A stretch of 64,000 nt of DNA from Misgurnus anguillicaudatus (Eukaryota; Chordata; Actinopteri; Cypriniformes; Cobitidae), in assembly GCF_027580225.2 (NCBI RefSeq), contig NC_073358.2:45904001-45968000 (forward strand), in the 5' to 3' direction. The position numbers were made by a program, and so were the translations under genes. The notes below the pieces were generated by a model. That model saw only the letters and a list, made by a program, of their open reading frames with translations. It made no database searches and was not told where the DNA came from. Each line of letters starts with the position of its first letter. Position 1 is the first letter of the stretch. Positions 21,057 through 34,375 of the stretch are shown piece after piece.

Positions 21057-22432
21057 TGTCCTTGTCACAATTATTCCAAAAGTTTATTCTGTCACCTTTA
21101 ATAGCCCATTTCTATGTTTAACTTCAAAAAACATTTTTTATCTGTTTTAATATTTTAATAATAGTATTTTACATAGTTATTGTTATTATTTCCTATTATT
21201 TGACCTTCATCAGGGAATTGTCTTTTATTTGTGCATTAAACGCATCTGTCCATTTTTGTACTGTAATTATTCAACTATGCCTAGGTAAATAATGAAATAT
21301 GATCTTAAAATCTTAGGGTCAAGGGGGTTCGGCTGACAAAAAGTTGGAAAATAGGAGAACCATTTTAAGTTCTTCCGAATAACATGCACTGGTGCCTCAA
21401 AATACCCCGGAGAGCTTTATACCCTTTCTCAGTTAACAGATAACATTTCGAACTAATTTGCTGAGCTGAAAAATCCATTATGTGATCTTAGAAAGTTGCT
21501 TTAAATCTCCAAAGAGTCACAATGAAGATTCATTCATCACTGTATAGGCACCTTAAGGTTCAATAAAGAACCTTAATTTTTAAGAGCACCTTTATCTCTT
21601 CAACTCCAGCGTCCTTGTCTCTTAAACGAGTATTATTTTCTTCGTATCTTCTTTCTCTTTTCTTTCACAGTTACTCATCTACTAACCTCCCTTATTTACG
21701 ACATTTGTCAGACACTCCCTCTCTTTTAATCTCTCTCGCTTTCCTCTCACATCCCCCACAGTTCTCATGTTGCTGGTAACTAAATCTCAGGATCCTAACT
21801 TTTCTTTCTGTCAGTATCCCAGAGTTCCTCCCTCCCACTTCTCATTGCTCCAGTATCTCTCTCTCTTTCTCTCTATGTGTGTGTGTCTTTATCAGCAGGT
21901 GCTCGCAAACCTCTGGCTTTCACGGTGGAGGGCTGTTGAAAAGCTCAGACTGAAAGCATTAGGGATAATGATGTGATGCACAATGAGATAATCGAGTGTA
22001 TGTGGATGTGTGAGAGAGGGCTTGTGCCCCCAAGAGTTTACTCTTCACAATAGCCGTAGTGTAAGCTTGGCAGAAAGAGTACTGACTCAGAGTCTTTGAA
22101 CTGGGATATTGTGTATGTATGTGCGCACGCTAATGTGAGGTCTGTCCGGAGGAAACCGGCCCTTGTTTTAGCTCAGCCCATAGAGTACAGCCTAAGAATA
22201 ACATGAATGGAAATGTTCGCTCTTTTCAAAACTCCCCTTTGTGCTACATCAGTGTAACGCTCTTTTAATAAGTATGAATATTTAACACAGCATATGCTAA
22301 GCTGATGCGATGGGATATATTAAAAATGTCACGTGAATCCGAGTTTTCGGTCACTGTCTCATTTCCGTCGAGCTGGTAGAGAGTCATAAGACAGATTCAA
22401 ACCTGCACCTGCCACATGAGCACTAATCGGTC
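21057..22432. other. Spacer, no recognised gene
   Basis: It includes a short hairpin (GGTTC.ATAAAGAACC near 21560) and pyrimidine-rich segments (21590-21880) that create the 69-codon frame at 21767-21976. No repeat partner was seen in the window. Confidence 0.3.
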
Positions 22433-22449
22433 AAAAGTATACCTCATTA

Positions 22450-24067
22450 CAAGAAACAATTAAAGTCATCGACACATTTTCAAATATCTCTGAATACTCG
22501 ATCAACTGGAGCAAATCTTCAATACTTTCATTACATCCCAACAGCTTGGATGTGACATCCCAAACACCACCAATTCATTTGTGCTCCAATTACATCACAT
22601 ACTTAGGTATTAATGTTTCCCCCAGACTGTCAGAGCTGTTTGGACTTAACTTTACTCATTTACTTAAAACAATAAATGATGACCTTCAGCGTTGGATGAA
22701 CTTACCTCTATCTATTATGGGCAGAATATCAGTAATTAAAATGACAATACTCCCTAAATTAAACTATTTATTCACAATGACTCCAACAATACCCACCCTC
22801 ACCTGGTTTAAATCTTTAGATTCAATCATCACTAAATTCTACTGGAAAAATAAGACCCCACGAATCAAATTGACTACCCTACAAAAACCAAAAACACAAG
22901 GAGGACTAGAAGCACCAAATTTCACCACTACTTTTTGGCTAATCAGCTCCAAATTATATATAAATGGTTTCATCCTAACCCATCAGAAAGCACGTGGCAA
23001 GATATTGAACAGTCAATTTGTAAGGACATTAACATTTCAGAATTACCCTTCTTTAATCAAACAATCAAAAAGCATCACTGTTTTAAAACACCAACAATAG
23101 CCGCAGCTCTGACAGCATGGTGGAAATTTCACCAAATCACAAACACTCCTCTTGCACCATCTAAATACACCCCGATTTGGAATAACCCAGACTTTACAGT
23201 TAACAGGAAGCCACTCAATTTACAAACATGGGTAGATAAGGGCATCACACAACTTCAGCACATCTTTCTTAATAACAAACTGGCACCATTCTCACACTTG
23301 GTCCAGAAATATGGCATTGGAAGTAATTGTTTTTTAGAATATTTACAAGTCAAATCATCTATTCAATCAAAAATCGACACTCAGACAATTAATTTAGACC
23401 TTTCCCCTCCAATCTTTGAATTAATTAATATATCCTCCCCCAAAAAGCTACTTTCCAAATTGTATAAATTAATATCCAAATCAGACAACACATTAAGCCT
23501 ACCCAGTGCTAAATGGGAATCAGATTTATCTATTGCTCCCAATGCCGATTTCTGGACACAAATCTGCAAAAATATATACTCCATGACAAAAAATGCCAAC
23601 TTACAACTCATACAGTATAAAGTACTTCATAGGTATCATCTAACTGGACGGAAATTATTTAAAATGGGCTTCACTTCGGAAACATGCTCACATTGCACAC
23701 AAAACACCCCAGACACTTATTTACACGCTATTTGGCATTGCACCTCGGTTAAAAATTTTTGGGAAAACATTACTGACTCACTATCCAACCTTTTGGGATG
23801 TCACATCCCGCTGTCTCCATCCCTCTGTATATTAGGTGACATATCTATAACTAATCTAAACAATATAAACACTCAATTACTCCTAGTGGCCCTAACTATC
23901 GCCAAGAAAACTATCCTCATGAACTGGAAATCAAGGAACACATTACAACTTGGAAAAATTTATTAATACAGTACATCGCCATGGAAAACTTGTCTTTCTC
24001 AACACAAAACAATACATCAGAATTACACCCCTCTTGGTCATCTCTCCTTAACTTCCAACCGTCTTAA
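22450..24067 (+). pseudogene. L1-type ORF2 C-terminal part, frameshifted
   Basis: Normally this is the reverse-transcriptase/endonuclease polyprotein. Only the region after the RT core remains. Visible are the thumb-like MGRISVIKMTILPKLNYLF, the GGLEAPNF motif conserved after RT in L1-like elements, and near the end a zinc-knuckle-like segment (VLHRYHLTGRKL, CSHC, HAIWHC) of the zf-RVT type. A frameshift near 22935-23100 moves the reading into the frame that stays open to 23966. A second shift near 23935 leads to the probable native end at the TAA at about 24065. The catalytic YxDD region lies upstream of the truncation. Confidence 0.88.
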
Positions 24068-24203
24068 ATCTTCTGACCTTCTTTGTCTGAAGCCATCCCC
24101 AATGACACACTATCAATAGTCATACATGATTGAGGGGAGGGGGTCAGGAAGAGATAGAACCTTTAATAATATCAAATATATATAAAATACTTTTATTAAT
24201 ATA

Positions 24204-24210
<7 letters not shown>

Positions 24211-24263
<53 letters not shown>

Positions 24264-24290
24264 TCTCTCACTCACTCTCTCTTTCTCACC
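24211..24290. repeat. (CT)n microsatellite in LINE 3' UTR
   Basis: CT repeats of about 80 bp with a few A-containing interruptions, yielding a Leu-Ser frame that is not a gene. Confidence 0.95.
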
Positions 24291-24889
24291 CAATATTGGC
24301 TATGGCATATCAATCCCTGCACTGTGCGAACATCATTATTTGTAGGTGGGTGTGTTGTGGGGCCGGGGACCCTGGGCTTTCGTGCCATAGCTTGTCCTCT
24401 CGACCGGCATTTCTTGTCTCCGGCCGATGCATCACATGTCTCGCGGTTTTAATGCATCACATTAGACAAGGTGCGCACACACACACACACATTCATTTGA
24501 AGCTTTAAAAATAATAAAAATTAAGCACACACGAAAAAAATATATGTAAAAAATACTAATAAATAAATAAAAATACAACACATATAGGGTAAGTGAGGCT
24601 TGGGCGTGGCGGCCTCGGATTTGCACCGGGTTGGTTCCATGCTGCACGCCTTGCTTTTTTAATGCATCACACTCTAGTTGACACAAACAAATGCTTGAAC
24701 ATAATAATAAAAGGGAAAAAAAAAAACATAGACAGGGAAGACGGGGCATGTGTATGGGTCGGCCTGGGGATGGATTTTGGGTCCCTGGGCCCCGCAGCAC
24801 CTCACCTTGATGGCTCGTTGTAACATGACAGTGGTGGGGATCTAACCTATGCCATAGCCATGAGGGGGGTCAGAGGCAGTTTTATAACA

Positions 24890-25248
24890 CCTTATTATTA
24901 ATATCTGTATTAATATTATCATTAATATATCATTATTAATATCCTTATCAAATATTATCATTATTACTATTATTAATATTATTATTACTATCATCATATA
25001 TTATAACTACTATTATCATTACTACTATTGGATGTATCAATATTACTATTATTTTGATTATTATTATTATTATTATTATTATTTTTATTTATTTTTTGTA
25101 TTATTGTTATTATCTCTACTATTATTTATAATCCTCTTCCTGATCCTCCCTCTAAGTCCAGAGGAAATTTGTATATTTATTATTATTACTATTACTACTA
25201 TCTGCCATTTCATATTAATAGATTTTTCATTATTATTAATATTGATAC

Positions 25249-25285
<37 letters not shown>

Positions 25286-25345
25286 GCTATTATCACTTTC
25301 CTTATCCATTTTGTTTATTTATTTATTTATTTACTCCTAATTATG
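24890..25345. repeat. (ATT)n-rich low-complexity tract
   Basis: Long imperfect ATT/TAT trinucleotide arrays with short purer blocks (25059-25085 and 25245-25286). They give open frames of Tyr/Ile/Leu or Asn runs. Confidence 0.93.
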
Positions 25346-25400
25346 TCTGTTATACTTCTGCTCCTTTATTCAACAATTTCAACTGTCATATCTATTATAG

Positions 25401-25403
<3 letters not shown>

Positions 25404-25472
<69 letters not shown>
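25404..25472. repeat. (AC)n microsatellite
   Basis: A pure AC run of about 69 bp close to the LINE poly-A end. Confidence 0.97.
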
Positions 25473-25475
<3 letters not shown>

Positions 25476-25814
25476 ACTGGCTGTTATGTTATGTTATGTG
25501 TTTTGTTGGTCTTTGTACTTGTATTTTTTTCATCTGTAAATATTGTATTTTTCTGTTTGCAAAATAAAATTAAAAAAAAAAAAAAAGTATACAGTAGTAT
25601 GTGATAAACCCCGAAGTTGCAGCTCCAAAAGCTTTCATATTGAAATCCTATGATATATATCGTAGTGTGAGATATCCAGTCCAATTTCCTCCTCGGTGGA
25701 TATGTTTTCGAAAGTGTTGAGCCATTGTCAAGTCTTCTTCTGGGACTTGATTTTGTTGAACACTTGCAGTTTTGTCTCTGCCGTTTACTTTCATAAATAC
25801 AAAATAATTAGGTG

Positions 25815-25990
25815 TTTAAAAGGACAACCCCAGCCGTTGGGTTAAATTGACCTAGAAAATGTTTATATTTAACCCAACAGTGGTTTAAAACAACCCAGCA
25901 TACTCTAGGTTAAATTACAACCCAATGGACTGGTTTTGTCCCCTTTGACCCAACGCTGGGATGCAAATAACCCATTATTTTTAGTGTGTA
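25815..25990. mobile_element. MITE with AACCCA/TGGGTT blocks, copy 2
   Basis: It contains the ordered blocks CCCAGCCGTTGGGTTAAATT, TTTATATTTAACCCAACA, AGGTTAAATTACAACCCAAT and GACCCAACGCTGGGAT, ending ATTTTTAGTGTGTA. The left end is incomplete. Confidence 0.65.
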
Positions 25991-26445
25991 AGTTTGCGTA
26001 CAGTTGTAGCTTTAGGTTCAGACTTTGCCTGTTGTGAATGATTACCTCTCACTGAATTTCTTTCACCTTTTCTCTCTCGAGGTTCATTTAAAGCATGCAG
26101 TGCATAGTTCATTATAAACCACTTTAGCAGTCCTGCATCCAGCTCTGTGAGACGAGATAAGTCACATGACTACCAGTGAAGCACATCTCTTAAGACTAAT
26201 ATTGTTAAGTACTCTTCAGGAGTTAGATTAGTATCTTAATACACAGTGACCCCAATATAGATATTTGAAAATGTGTGTGTATTATTGCATACAATTTAAA
26301 TTAAAAACAACTGGCATACACTGTAGGATTTTTGCCATCCTATAAGATCACACTGTGCGACATGGAGCATTTAAACTTGGGTACGACAAGCATGTACAGA
26401 AAGGATGTGTTCATTTTTTACACAGTTTTGTGTTATGCTATTTAA

Positions 26446-26935
26446 CTCTTTCCCAGCCATTGATGAGTTATTTCGGCAATTAAGAGAAAACATTTGCATA
26501 AAAAACATGTTTCTGATTAATTTCTGCAATACCATAATAATCCACTAGATGTGCACTTACCCAATTTATGAAAAATCTGAATCCAAAACATCATTTACTA
26601 ATTTTAAACTCTGTGTATGTTTTGATAATCGTTCTGAATCTGATCTCCAACACAATTCCTTCACAAAAATGCAATGATTTCAGCTTTTTGCTAAAAAAAA
26701 CTTATTTTTTAAAGAAAAATACTCATATTTAAGAGTTTATAAGCAGACAAAAATATAAATAGGCTGAAACTTTTTTCCCCATTTTGTTTGTTTGAAAGCA
26801 GAGGGTCTGTTCTTTTATTTTATATATTTGTATGTTTATATATTTTTAGAAGAAAATTTTCCTGCAAGGCATTTTGTGAAAATCACAAAAAATTATGGCT
26901 GGCAACTTTGCTAAAAATGGCTGGCGATGAATGAG
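26446..26935 (+). mobile_element. TTAA-flanked MITE, diverged copy 2
   Basis: The left end is CTCTTTCCCAGCC, preceded by TTAA (26442-26445). The right end is degraded (GGCTGGCGATGAATGAGA) and lacks TTAA. The body follows the family, with GAAAGCAGAGGGTCTGTTCTT. Many substitutions mark this as the oldest copy in the window. Confidence 0.75.
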
Positions 26936-26961
26936 AATATTGTGCTATTTTAAAACATTAT

Positions 26962-28184
26962 GGGCCCTATTTTAACGATCTAAGTGCATTGTCTAAAGCG
27001 CACAGCGCAACGTCTAAATGGGCGTGTCTGAATCCACTTTTGCTAATTTAACGACAGGAAAAATGGTTTGTGCGCCGAGCGCATGGTCGAAAAGGGTTGG
27101 TCCTATTTTTTTAATGATTAATGGGAGTATTTTGGGCTTAACGTGCAATAAACCAATGAGAGTCTTATCTCTCATCCCCTTTAAAAGCCAGTTGAGCTGG
27201 CGTTATGTCTAATCCCTATTTAGATGACGGACTTTGTAAACGAAAAACTAAGCGGAGGAAGAAGATCCCCAGTTTAAGATTAATGTTAAATAATTGTGTT
27301 GTTTTACACTTGTATTGAAATCGTTATTTTTTCATTAAAACCTTTAAAACCCATTTTCATTTAGTCATGGAAGTAAAAAAGCAGGCTTTTAATTGCTTTA
27401 AATGTTTGCCTATCCAATATCATCAAAAATAATTTACAAGTATGTAAGAAAAGGTTTGTACTCTAAAAATACTTTATTTGTAATAAACAGAAGATAAAGA
27501 ATTTACAAACAGCTCTTCACAAGGTTCAGGACTTGGACAGCGTCAGTTTTTTTAAGCATTACTTAAAAATGTTTCTCATCTCACCATATCCACATGTACA
27601 GAGTCATCATATACAATAATTCCGTGAGGTAGCATTTAAAAACATTTAAAAACGGAAGCATTTGTTTAAAGCAAAGCATTTATTTACTTACCAGCTGCAG
27701 GTGAAGCAGCTCTTTGTGCCTTCTAACGTCTCTTAATTAATCCTCATTTATGTCCAAGAGACTCAATAATAATCTTTTACATTCAATCCTTTAATCTTTC
27801 ATATTAAAAAGCGTTTTTGTGCTGCTGCGCATTCATGTATGTGTTAAGCAAACCCGCGTTGTCGCCCCGTTTAGGCGCATATTACTAACGCGCTCTTTAA
27901 ATAACAAAAAACATATAGTGCCATTGACTTTAGACTTTAGAGCAGGTTTTTGTTGGTCAATGGCGTAGTCTATTTTATTTGCCTCAAAATAGCAACGCGC
28001 CAACAATGCGCCTGAACACACCTTGTTTTCAGACCAGAACGCCCATGGGCGCAAAAGGGGGCGCAAATGCATTTGCTATTTAAACAACACGGCGCTAAAC
28101 GTGAACATTTTAATTGCGCAGGGTGGAAACTAGCAAAAGACACTTGCGTCGCGCTGCATTGCGCCTGGTGTAAGATAGAGCCCT
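26962..28184. mobile_element. Non-autonomous DNA element with GGGCCCTAT ends
   Basis: The left end GGGCCCTATTTTAACGATCT and right end TAAGATAGAGCCCT form an inverted pair typical of a common fish repeat. The 1.2 kb interior has many GCGC-containing words (GCGCAACG, GCGCCTGG) near both ends. No coding frame is convincing. It lies directly downstream of the diverged TTAA MITE. Confidence 0.6.
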
Positions 28185-28399
28185 ATGTGTTGGTTTTTTT
28201 TCAAATAAATATGTTGTCTTAAACTAGACACAAAATGTGTTGTTTTAACACAACCATTTTAAGACTAGACTGTACAGGTATGATGAAAATGACACCTATT
28301 GAATATTTATAAAATATGAATTTATGAAGTTTCCAGTTTCTGTATAGTCGACCTTCAAAGAATTTATTTGCAATAGTAGAAAGTTGCCTGAAGGCAACT

Positions 28400-28578
28400 A
28401 CACTCTAAAAAACACTGGTTTTTTTTCAACTCACCGTTGGGTCAAAAAGGGACAAGCCCAGCCGTTGGGTTAAATTAAACCAGAAAATTTTCATAATTGA
28501 AGCAACAATGGATCAAACCAACCCAGCATTTTGATTTTAAAAACAACCGAGCATAATAGGTTAAATTACAAACCAAAT
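28400..28578. mobile_element. MITE with AACCCA/TGGGTT blocks, copy 3
   Basis: It starts ACACTCTAAAAAACACTGG and shows CCGTTGGGTCAAAAAGGGAC, CAGCCGTTGGGTTAAATTAA and TAGGTTAAATTACAAACC. The 3' part is lost. Confidence 0.6.
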
Positions 28579-28775
28579 TCCTCCAAAAGTAGAATATTTA
28601 GAAAATGTAGATTGAGGTTGTGGAGAAATTACAACTTATTTCAGAAAATAATATTTTAATGTGTACGATAAAGGGTTACAATAAAATATGTGGTTATGCT
28701 GTAAGAATGCAATGAAAGTAAAATGTTTTAGAAGTCCAAAGCACACTGAAAAAACAACTTGTAAATTGTACTTAA

Positions 28776-29261
28776 CTCTTTCGCCGCCATTGACGAGATA
28801 TCTCGTCTATTAAGAGAAAACGCTTCCCTGCCAATGACGAGATTTTCCGTCTTTCCGCAATACCGCTATTATCCACCAGGGGCGCACTTCCGCAACTTAT
28901 ACAACCCGGAAGTAGCGCCTCACGTGAAAGAGAAAGAACTCTGTGTATGTTTTAAAGATCGCTCTGCATCTGATCTCTATGAAAAGTCCTTCGCAAAAAT
29001 GGAATTATCTCAGCTTTTTGCTCAAAATTGGGGGGTTTTGAAGAAACCTACCCATGTTTGAGAGGTGATTACAAGAGAACTAATGAAGGTAGGATGAAAG
29101 TTTTTTTTTTGTTTGAAAAAAACTGTTCTTTCATCTGATATATTGTTTGTTTATATATTTAAAGAAGAACATTTTCTGGAAGGCATTAAAGTTTTGTGAA
29201 AATCATGAAAAACACTGGCGCTGGCTGGCAACTTTTTTAAAAAACGCTGGCGGGGAAAGAG
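28776..29261 (+). mobile_element. TTAA-flanked MITE, copy 3
   Basis: The 486-bp element has ends CTCTTTCGCCGCC and GGCGGGGAAAGAG, flanked by TTAA (28772-28775 and 29262-29265). It is closely similar to copy 1, including the conserved frame beginning MTRFSVFPQYRYYP. It carries a CACCAGGGGCGC segment missing from copy 1. Confidence 0.87.
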
Positions 29262-29627
29262 TTAATAAAATCCATTTAACAATTTGCACTTTTTAAAATA
29301 AAATTTACTGCTTTTAAAGTTTAACTTACATACCAAAATCAAATAAAATCTATTTAATAATACATGAATTTTTTTTTAAATAATTAAGTAAATGTCACTT
29401 CTTTATTTTAATTTTAGAAGTTAGATTTATTTTAATTGTTTTGGTAAAGTCTATTACTTTTTTTAATTAACAAATCTTATTTACTGTTGTATGGTAGCTT
29501 GTATTTACTGTTTGTTATTTTCTAGTTCATTTCAATTGAATGCTTTAGTTTAATACATTTTTACGCATAAGTTAAATTAAGTAATTTTTTAAGCAGACTT
29601 GAACTAAAGTTTTTGATAAAAATTTAC

Positions 29628-30460
29628 TTAAAGGGATAGTTCGGCCAAAAACGATATTAAACCCATTATTTACTCACACCCAAGCTGTCCAAGTTGCATA
29701 TGTCCATCGTTTTTCAGACAAACACATTTTCGGATATTTTAGAAAATATTTTAGATCTTTCTGTTGATTAAATGTAATGTTACGGGGTCCAGCAATAGTC
29801 CACGACCTTCAAGTCCAAAAAAAGTGCGTCCATCCTTCACAAATTAAATCCAAACGGCTCCAGGATGATAAACAAAGGTCTTCTGAGGGTAATCCGTGCG
29901 GTGTTGTTGTAGAAATATCCATATTTAAAATTGTATTAACGTAATTAACTAGCTTCCGGTAGCGCCGCCATCTTAGACTCAGGAGAGAGTATTAGCGTAG
30001 TGTACGCACTTTTCTTAGTGACGTATGACAAATTCGGAGGGCGGGGGACAGAGCAGCAGCAGAGAAACCACTGTATGCTGCGTAAGCGCTCATCCTGAAT
30101 GCGGATGACTCTAAGATGGCGGTGCTACCGGAAGGTAGTTAATTACGTTAATAACATTTTAAATATGGATATTTCTACAACAACACCGCACGGATTACCC
30201 TCAGAAGACCTTTGTTTAGCATCCTGGAGCCGTATGGATTTAATTTGTGAAGGATGGACACACTTTTTTTGGACTTGAAGGTCGTGGACTATTGCTGGAC
30301 CCCGTAACATTACATTTAATCAACAGAAAGATCTAAAATATTTTCTAAAATATCCGAAAATGTGTTTGTCTGAAAAACGATGGACATATGCAACTTGGAC
30401 AGCTTGGGGGTGAGTAAATCATGGGTTTAATATCGTTTTTGGCCGAACTATCCCTTTAAT
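29628..30460. mobile_element. Foldback element with about 350-bp arms
   Basis: The left arm (about 29630-29979) and right arm (about 30107-30458) are near-perfect reverse complements around a loop of about 127 bp. The ends are TTAAAGGGATAGTTCGGCCA and its complement. Landmarks read identically in both arms (CAAGCTGTCCAAGTTGCATA, GACCTTCAAGTCC, CGCACGGATTACC-type words). It is non-coding. Transcription across it would give a long hairpin RNA. Confidence 0.93.
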
Positions 30461-32146
30461 TATTTTAGGACTATGTGCAGTGACTATAAAACAGTAAAAT
30501 AATACAAGAAAATATATAATATAACTTACTTTTCCCACACAGTTCATTTTGTACATTAATTAATTGTGTATTTATTTATTTATTTATTATTTACTTAGGA
30601 AAATCTAGTTCTCAATAAATGTTAATATTAGAAATTATGAGGGTTAATCTAATATATTTTGCTAAACCAAAAAGTTTTAGCCCTCATTTAGCAAAGTTAT
30701 ATTTTTTGATGATATAATACGCATTTTCAGCTTAATGTGTACAGTAAACTTCCGCAAATAATCAATAACAACAGAGTCCGTTTAGAGTAGTTTATTTCTG
30801 ATAACAAGCAAAATAAACAACAAGTATTACCTTAGTTCAAATCATAACTAAAGCATGTCAAGAACTACACTGAGCTACGTTACTGTGTAAAATGAATGTA
30901 TAATGTTAACTACAGATCGGCTGCCACACATCCCTTCACATGACTGATTCATGATCGCAGTCTCCCCTCGTCTTCAGGAAACCAAAACATTTGTTATTTT
31001 TGACGAGGTATTTGTTCCAGAGTTCAGTTTAGCCACTAGCCAGACCATTAAACAAACAGAAACCGGAAGTTAAGTTCCGTCCAGACGTGCGTGCGTCCAA
31101 TGAAAACATATATAAGCATTACAATCCAGCCAACCTGACACAGCCACACAGATTTAACCAATGGTGTGAATCTAGTATGGAATCCTCTGTTTGTCTGACC
31201 AATGCAGATTGAGTTTACATTTTATAAAACTGCGTTTTCTGATTTTAATGACACAAAAATAAGCAAATTTAGCTATAACTGACCCTCTGTGCATGTTTGG
31301 ATGTGTTCATGAGGGAGCCAGAATAAGTTTATCAGTACTCTCTCTCTTTCAGAGATTCAGAGTTTATGAAGATGCAGAGCCGACACTCCTTAAATTTGTT
31401 TGTTGCAGTAATGACCTCTTTCCTCATTCAGTGGGCGTTTAATGAGGTTGATGTTTCAACCCTTCCGGTGATACTAATGTGATGGTTTGAGCTTCACTGA
31501 ACACAGACACACACAGGTTTGTTTTGGTGATAGTAAGGACATCTCATAGAACACTCTTGTTTTCTTACTGTACTAGGCTAATGATATTTATTGTCCCCTA
31601 TTCATGGATACCAAAGACGTCACTTCCGCCATGCCAGCCGCCATATTTGTGTCCGTCTTGGCAGCGAACACAGCGAATCCATTACTGTAAGCTTAAAAGT
31701 GACAGCTGTATATGTTAATAAAAAAAGAAAAAAACAATCTGCTAATTAATGTTATATTTATTTCTCCGTTGCTCTGTTTTTATATTGTCACTTACTGTTT
31801 ACTTGATTATTTAATTACTTGAGAATGTTTTACTATTCATTTAATATAAGGCAAGCGTTTATGTTATCCTTAGTGGTCACTTCTGATTGAAGGCAATCCT
31901 TTATTCCTTTGGAATAGAATCAAATTGTATTTCGGGGTTCCTCTGACGACTGTTGTTACAGCCAACATCACAACATATCCCATGCATATTGTAATCTTGT
32001 TGTGAACCTCCTGGGAGTGTTTTATTGATCTTCATCTGGTAGTTGTGGATGCTGTGACCATAGACTAAAGCAGGGCACACAGCTCTAACCGGACACAAAA
32101 ATGGGGACATTATACGATTTTAAGCCAAATATGATTTGGCTGATTT
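30461..32146. other. Spacer, no recognised gene
   Basis: AT-rich to about 30780, then mixed sequence without a repeat partner in the window. No frame above 70 codons has a motif. A GCCAGCCGCCATATTTGTGT block near 31635 is typical of fish dispersed repeats, but the boundaries are not visible. Confidence 0.3.
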
Positions 32147-34375
32147 ATGAGCTTTTCCATCCATCATCATCTATCCATATATCCCTCTATCTATATATCA
32201 TCTATCCATATATCATCTATCCATATATCATCCATCTATCAATCTATCCATCTATCTCTTATTTATCTATCCATCTGCCTATTTTTCATCTATCTATCCA
32301 TGCATCCATCCAACCATCTATCTTTCGTCTATCTATCCATCCATCCATCTATCATTCATCTATCCATCTTTCATCCATTCATCTATCATTTACCCATCTA
32401 TCTATCTATCTATCCATCCATCCATCATCATCTATACACCTATCCATCCATCATCAATCTATATATCATCTATCCATCCATCTATCCATACATCATCCAT
32501 CTTTCATCTGTCTATCCATCCATCTGTCTATCTTTCGGCTACCTATCCATTGATCCATCCATCTATCCATTCATCCATCCATCTATCATCCATCCATCCA
32601 CCCATCTATCATCTATCATCATCTATCCATCCATCCATCCATCCATCCATCCATCTACCATCCATCCATCTAAATATCATCTATCTATCCATCCATCCAT
32701 CCATCCATCCATCATCATCTATACACCTATCCGTCCATCATCAATCTATATATCATCTATCCATCCATCTATCCATACATCATCCATCTTTCATCTATCT
32801 ATCCATCCGTCCGTCTATCTTTCGGCTACCTATCCATTGATCCATCCATCTATCCATTCATCCATCCATCCATCTATCATCCATCCATCCACCCATCTAT
32901 CCATCATCCATCCATCATCATCTATCCATCCATCCATCCATCTATCATCCATCCATCTAAATATCATCTATCTATCTATAAATCCATCCATCCATCCATC
33001 ATCATCTATACACCTATCCGTCCATCATCAATCTATATATCATCTATCCACCCATCCATCCATCTATCCATACATCATCAATTTTTCATCTATCTATCCA
33101 TCTATCAGTCAATCTTTCGGCTACCTATCCATTGATCCATCCATCTATCATCCATCCACCCATCTATCTATCCATCCATCATCTATCCATCATCATCTAT
33201 CCAACCATCCATCTATCATCCATCCATCTATCATCCATCCATCTAAATATCATCAATCTACCCATCCATCCATCACCATGCATCCATCCATCCATCAGCA
33301 TCTATACACCTATCCGTCCATCATCAATCTATATATCATCTATCCATCCATCCATCCATCCATCTTTCATGTATCTATCCATCTATCCATCCGTCTATCT
33401 TTCGGCTACCTATCCATCGATCTATCCATCTATCCATTCATCCATCCATCTATCATTCATACACCCATCTATCCATCCATCATCCATCCATCATCATCTA
33501 TCCATCCATCCATCCATCGATCCATCCATCCATCTATCATCCATCCATCTATAATCAATCCATCTACATATCATTTATCTACCCATCCATCCATCATCAT
33601 GCATCCATCCAACCATCTACTGTATCTTTCATCTATCTATCCATCCATCCCTCTATCTTTCATCTATCCATCCATCCATGCACCCATCCATCATTTATCC
33701 ATCCATCCATCTATCATCCACCCATCTATCCATCCATCCATCATCCATCCAACCATCATCATCTATCCACCCATCCATCCATCCATCATCAATTTATATA
33801 TCATACATCTATCCATCCATCATCCATCTATCATAAATCTATATCATCTATCCATTTATCATCCATCATCTATCTTCTATCCATCTATATATCATCTATC
33901 CACCAATCCATCCATCCCTCATCATGTATTCATCCATCCATCCATCCACCCATCTATCATCAATCTATATATTATCATCTATCGATTTATCATCCATCTA
34001 TCATTCATCCATCTATCCACCCACCCATCCATCCATTCATCCATCATCAATCTATATATTATCATCTATCGATTTATCATCCATCTATCATTCATCCATC
34101 TATCATCTATCCACCCATCCATCCATTTATCATCAATCTATATATCATCTGTCCACCCACCCATTCATCCATCTATCATCCATCCATCTATATATCATCT
34201 ATCCATCAATCCACCCCTCTATATATCATCTATCCATCCATCCATCCATCCATCCATCCATCTATCATCTATCCATCTATATATAATCTATCCATCCATA
34301 CATACATATATACATCATCCATCCACCCTCCCATCTATATATCATCTATCTACCCATCCATCCATCCACAGACTG
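32147..34375. repeat. ATCC/ATCT tetranucleotide satellite, 2.2 kb
   Basis: The tract is built almost wholly of CCATC, TATC and CATC words. At least two forward frames stay open over most of it, including a 746-codon Ser-Ile-His-Pro frame that is plainly an artefact. A rare word TTTCGGCTACCTATCCAT occurs at 32533, 32820, 33115 and 33400, showing higher-order units of 285-295 bp. Confidence 0.97.

Larger units (their letters stand above)
22443..25582 (+). mobile_element. 5'-truncated L1-type LINE with 3' UTR and poly-A
   Basis: The insertion is flanked by a 10-bp direct repeat AAAAGTATAC (22433-22442 and 25583-25592). Starting with AAAA fits cleavage by an L1-type endonuclease. The coding part (to about 24067) is the end of ORF2. 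It is followed by a long 3' UTR of CT, ATT and AC microsatellites and GC-rich blocks, then AAAATAAAATT and a poly-A run. All 3.1 kb appear to be one retrotransposition event. Confidence 0.88.

Noticed and set aside
25032..25567. Tyr/Leu/Ile-rich frames resembling membrane proteins
   Set aside because: These come from ATT and AC microsatellites within the LINE 3' UTR.
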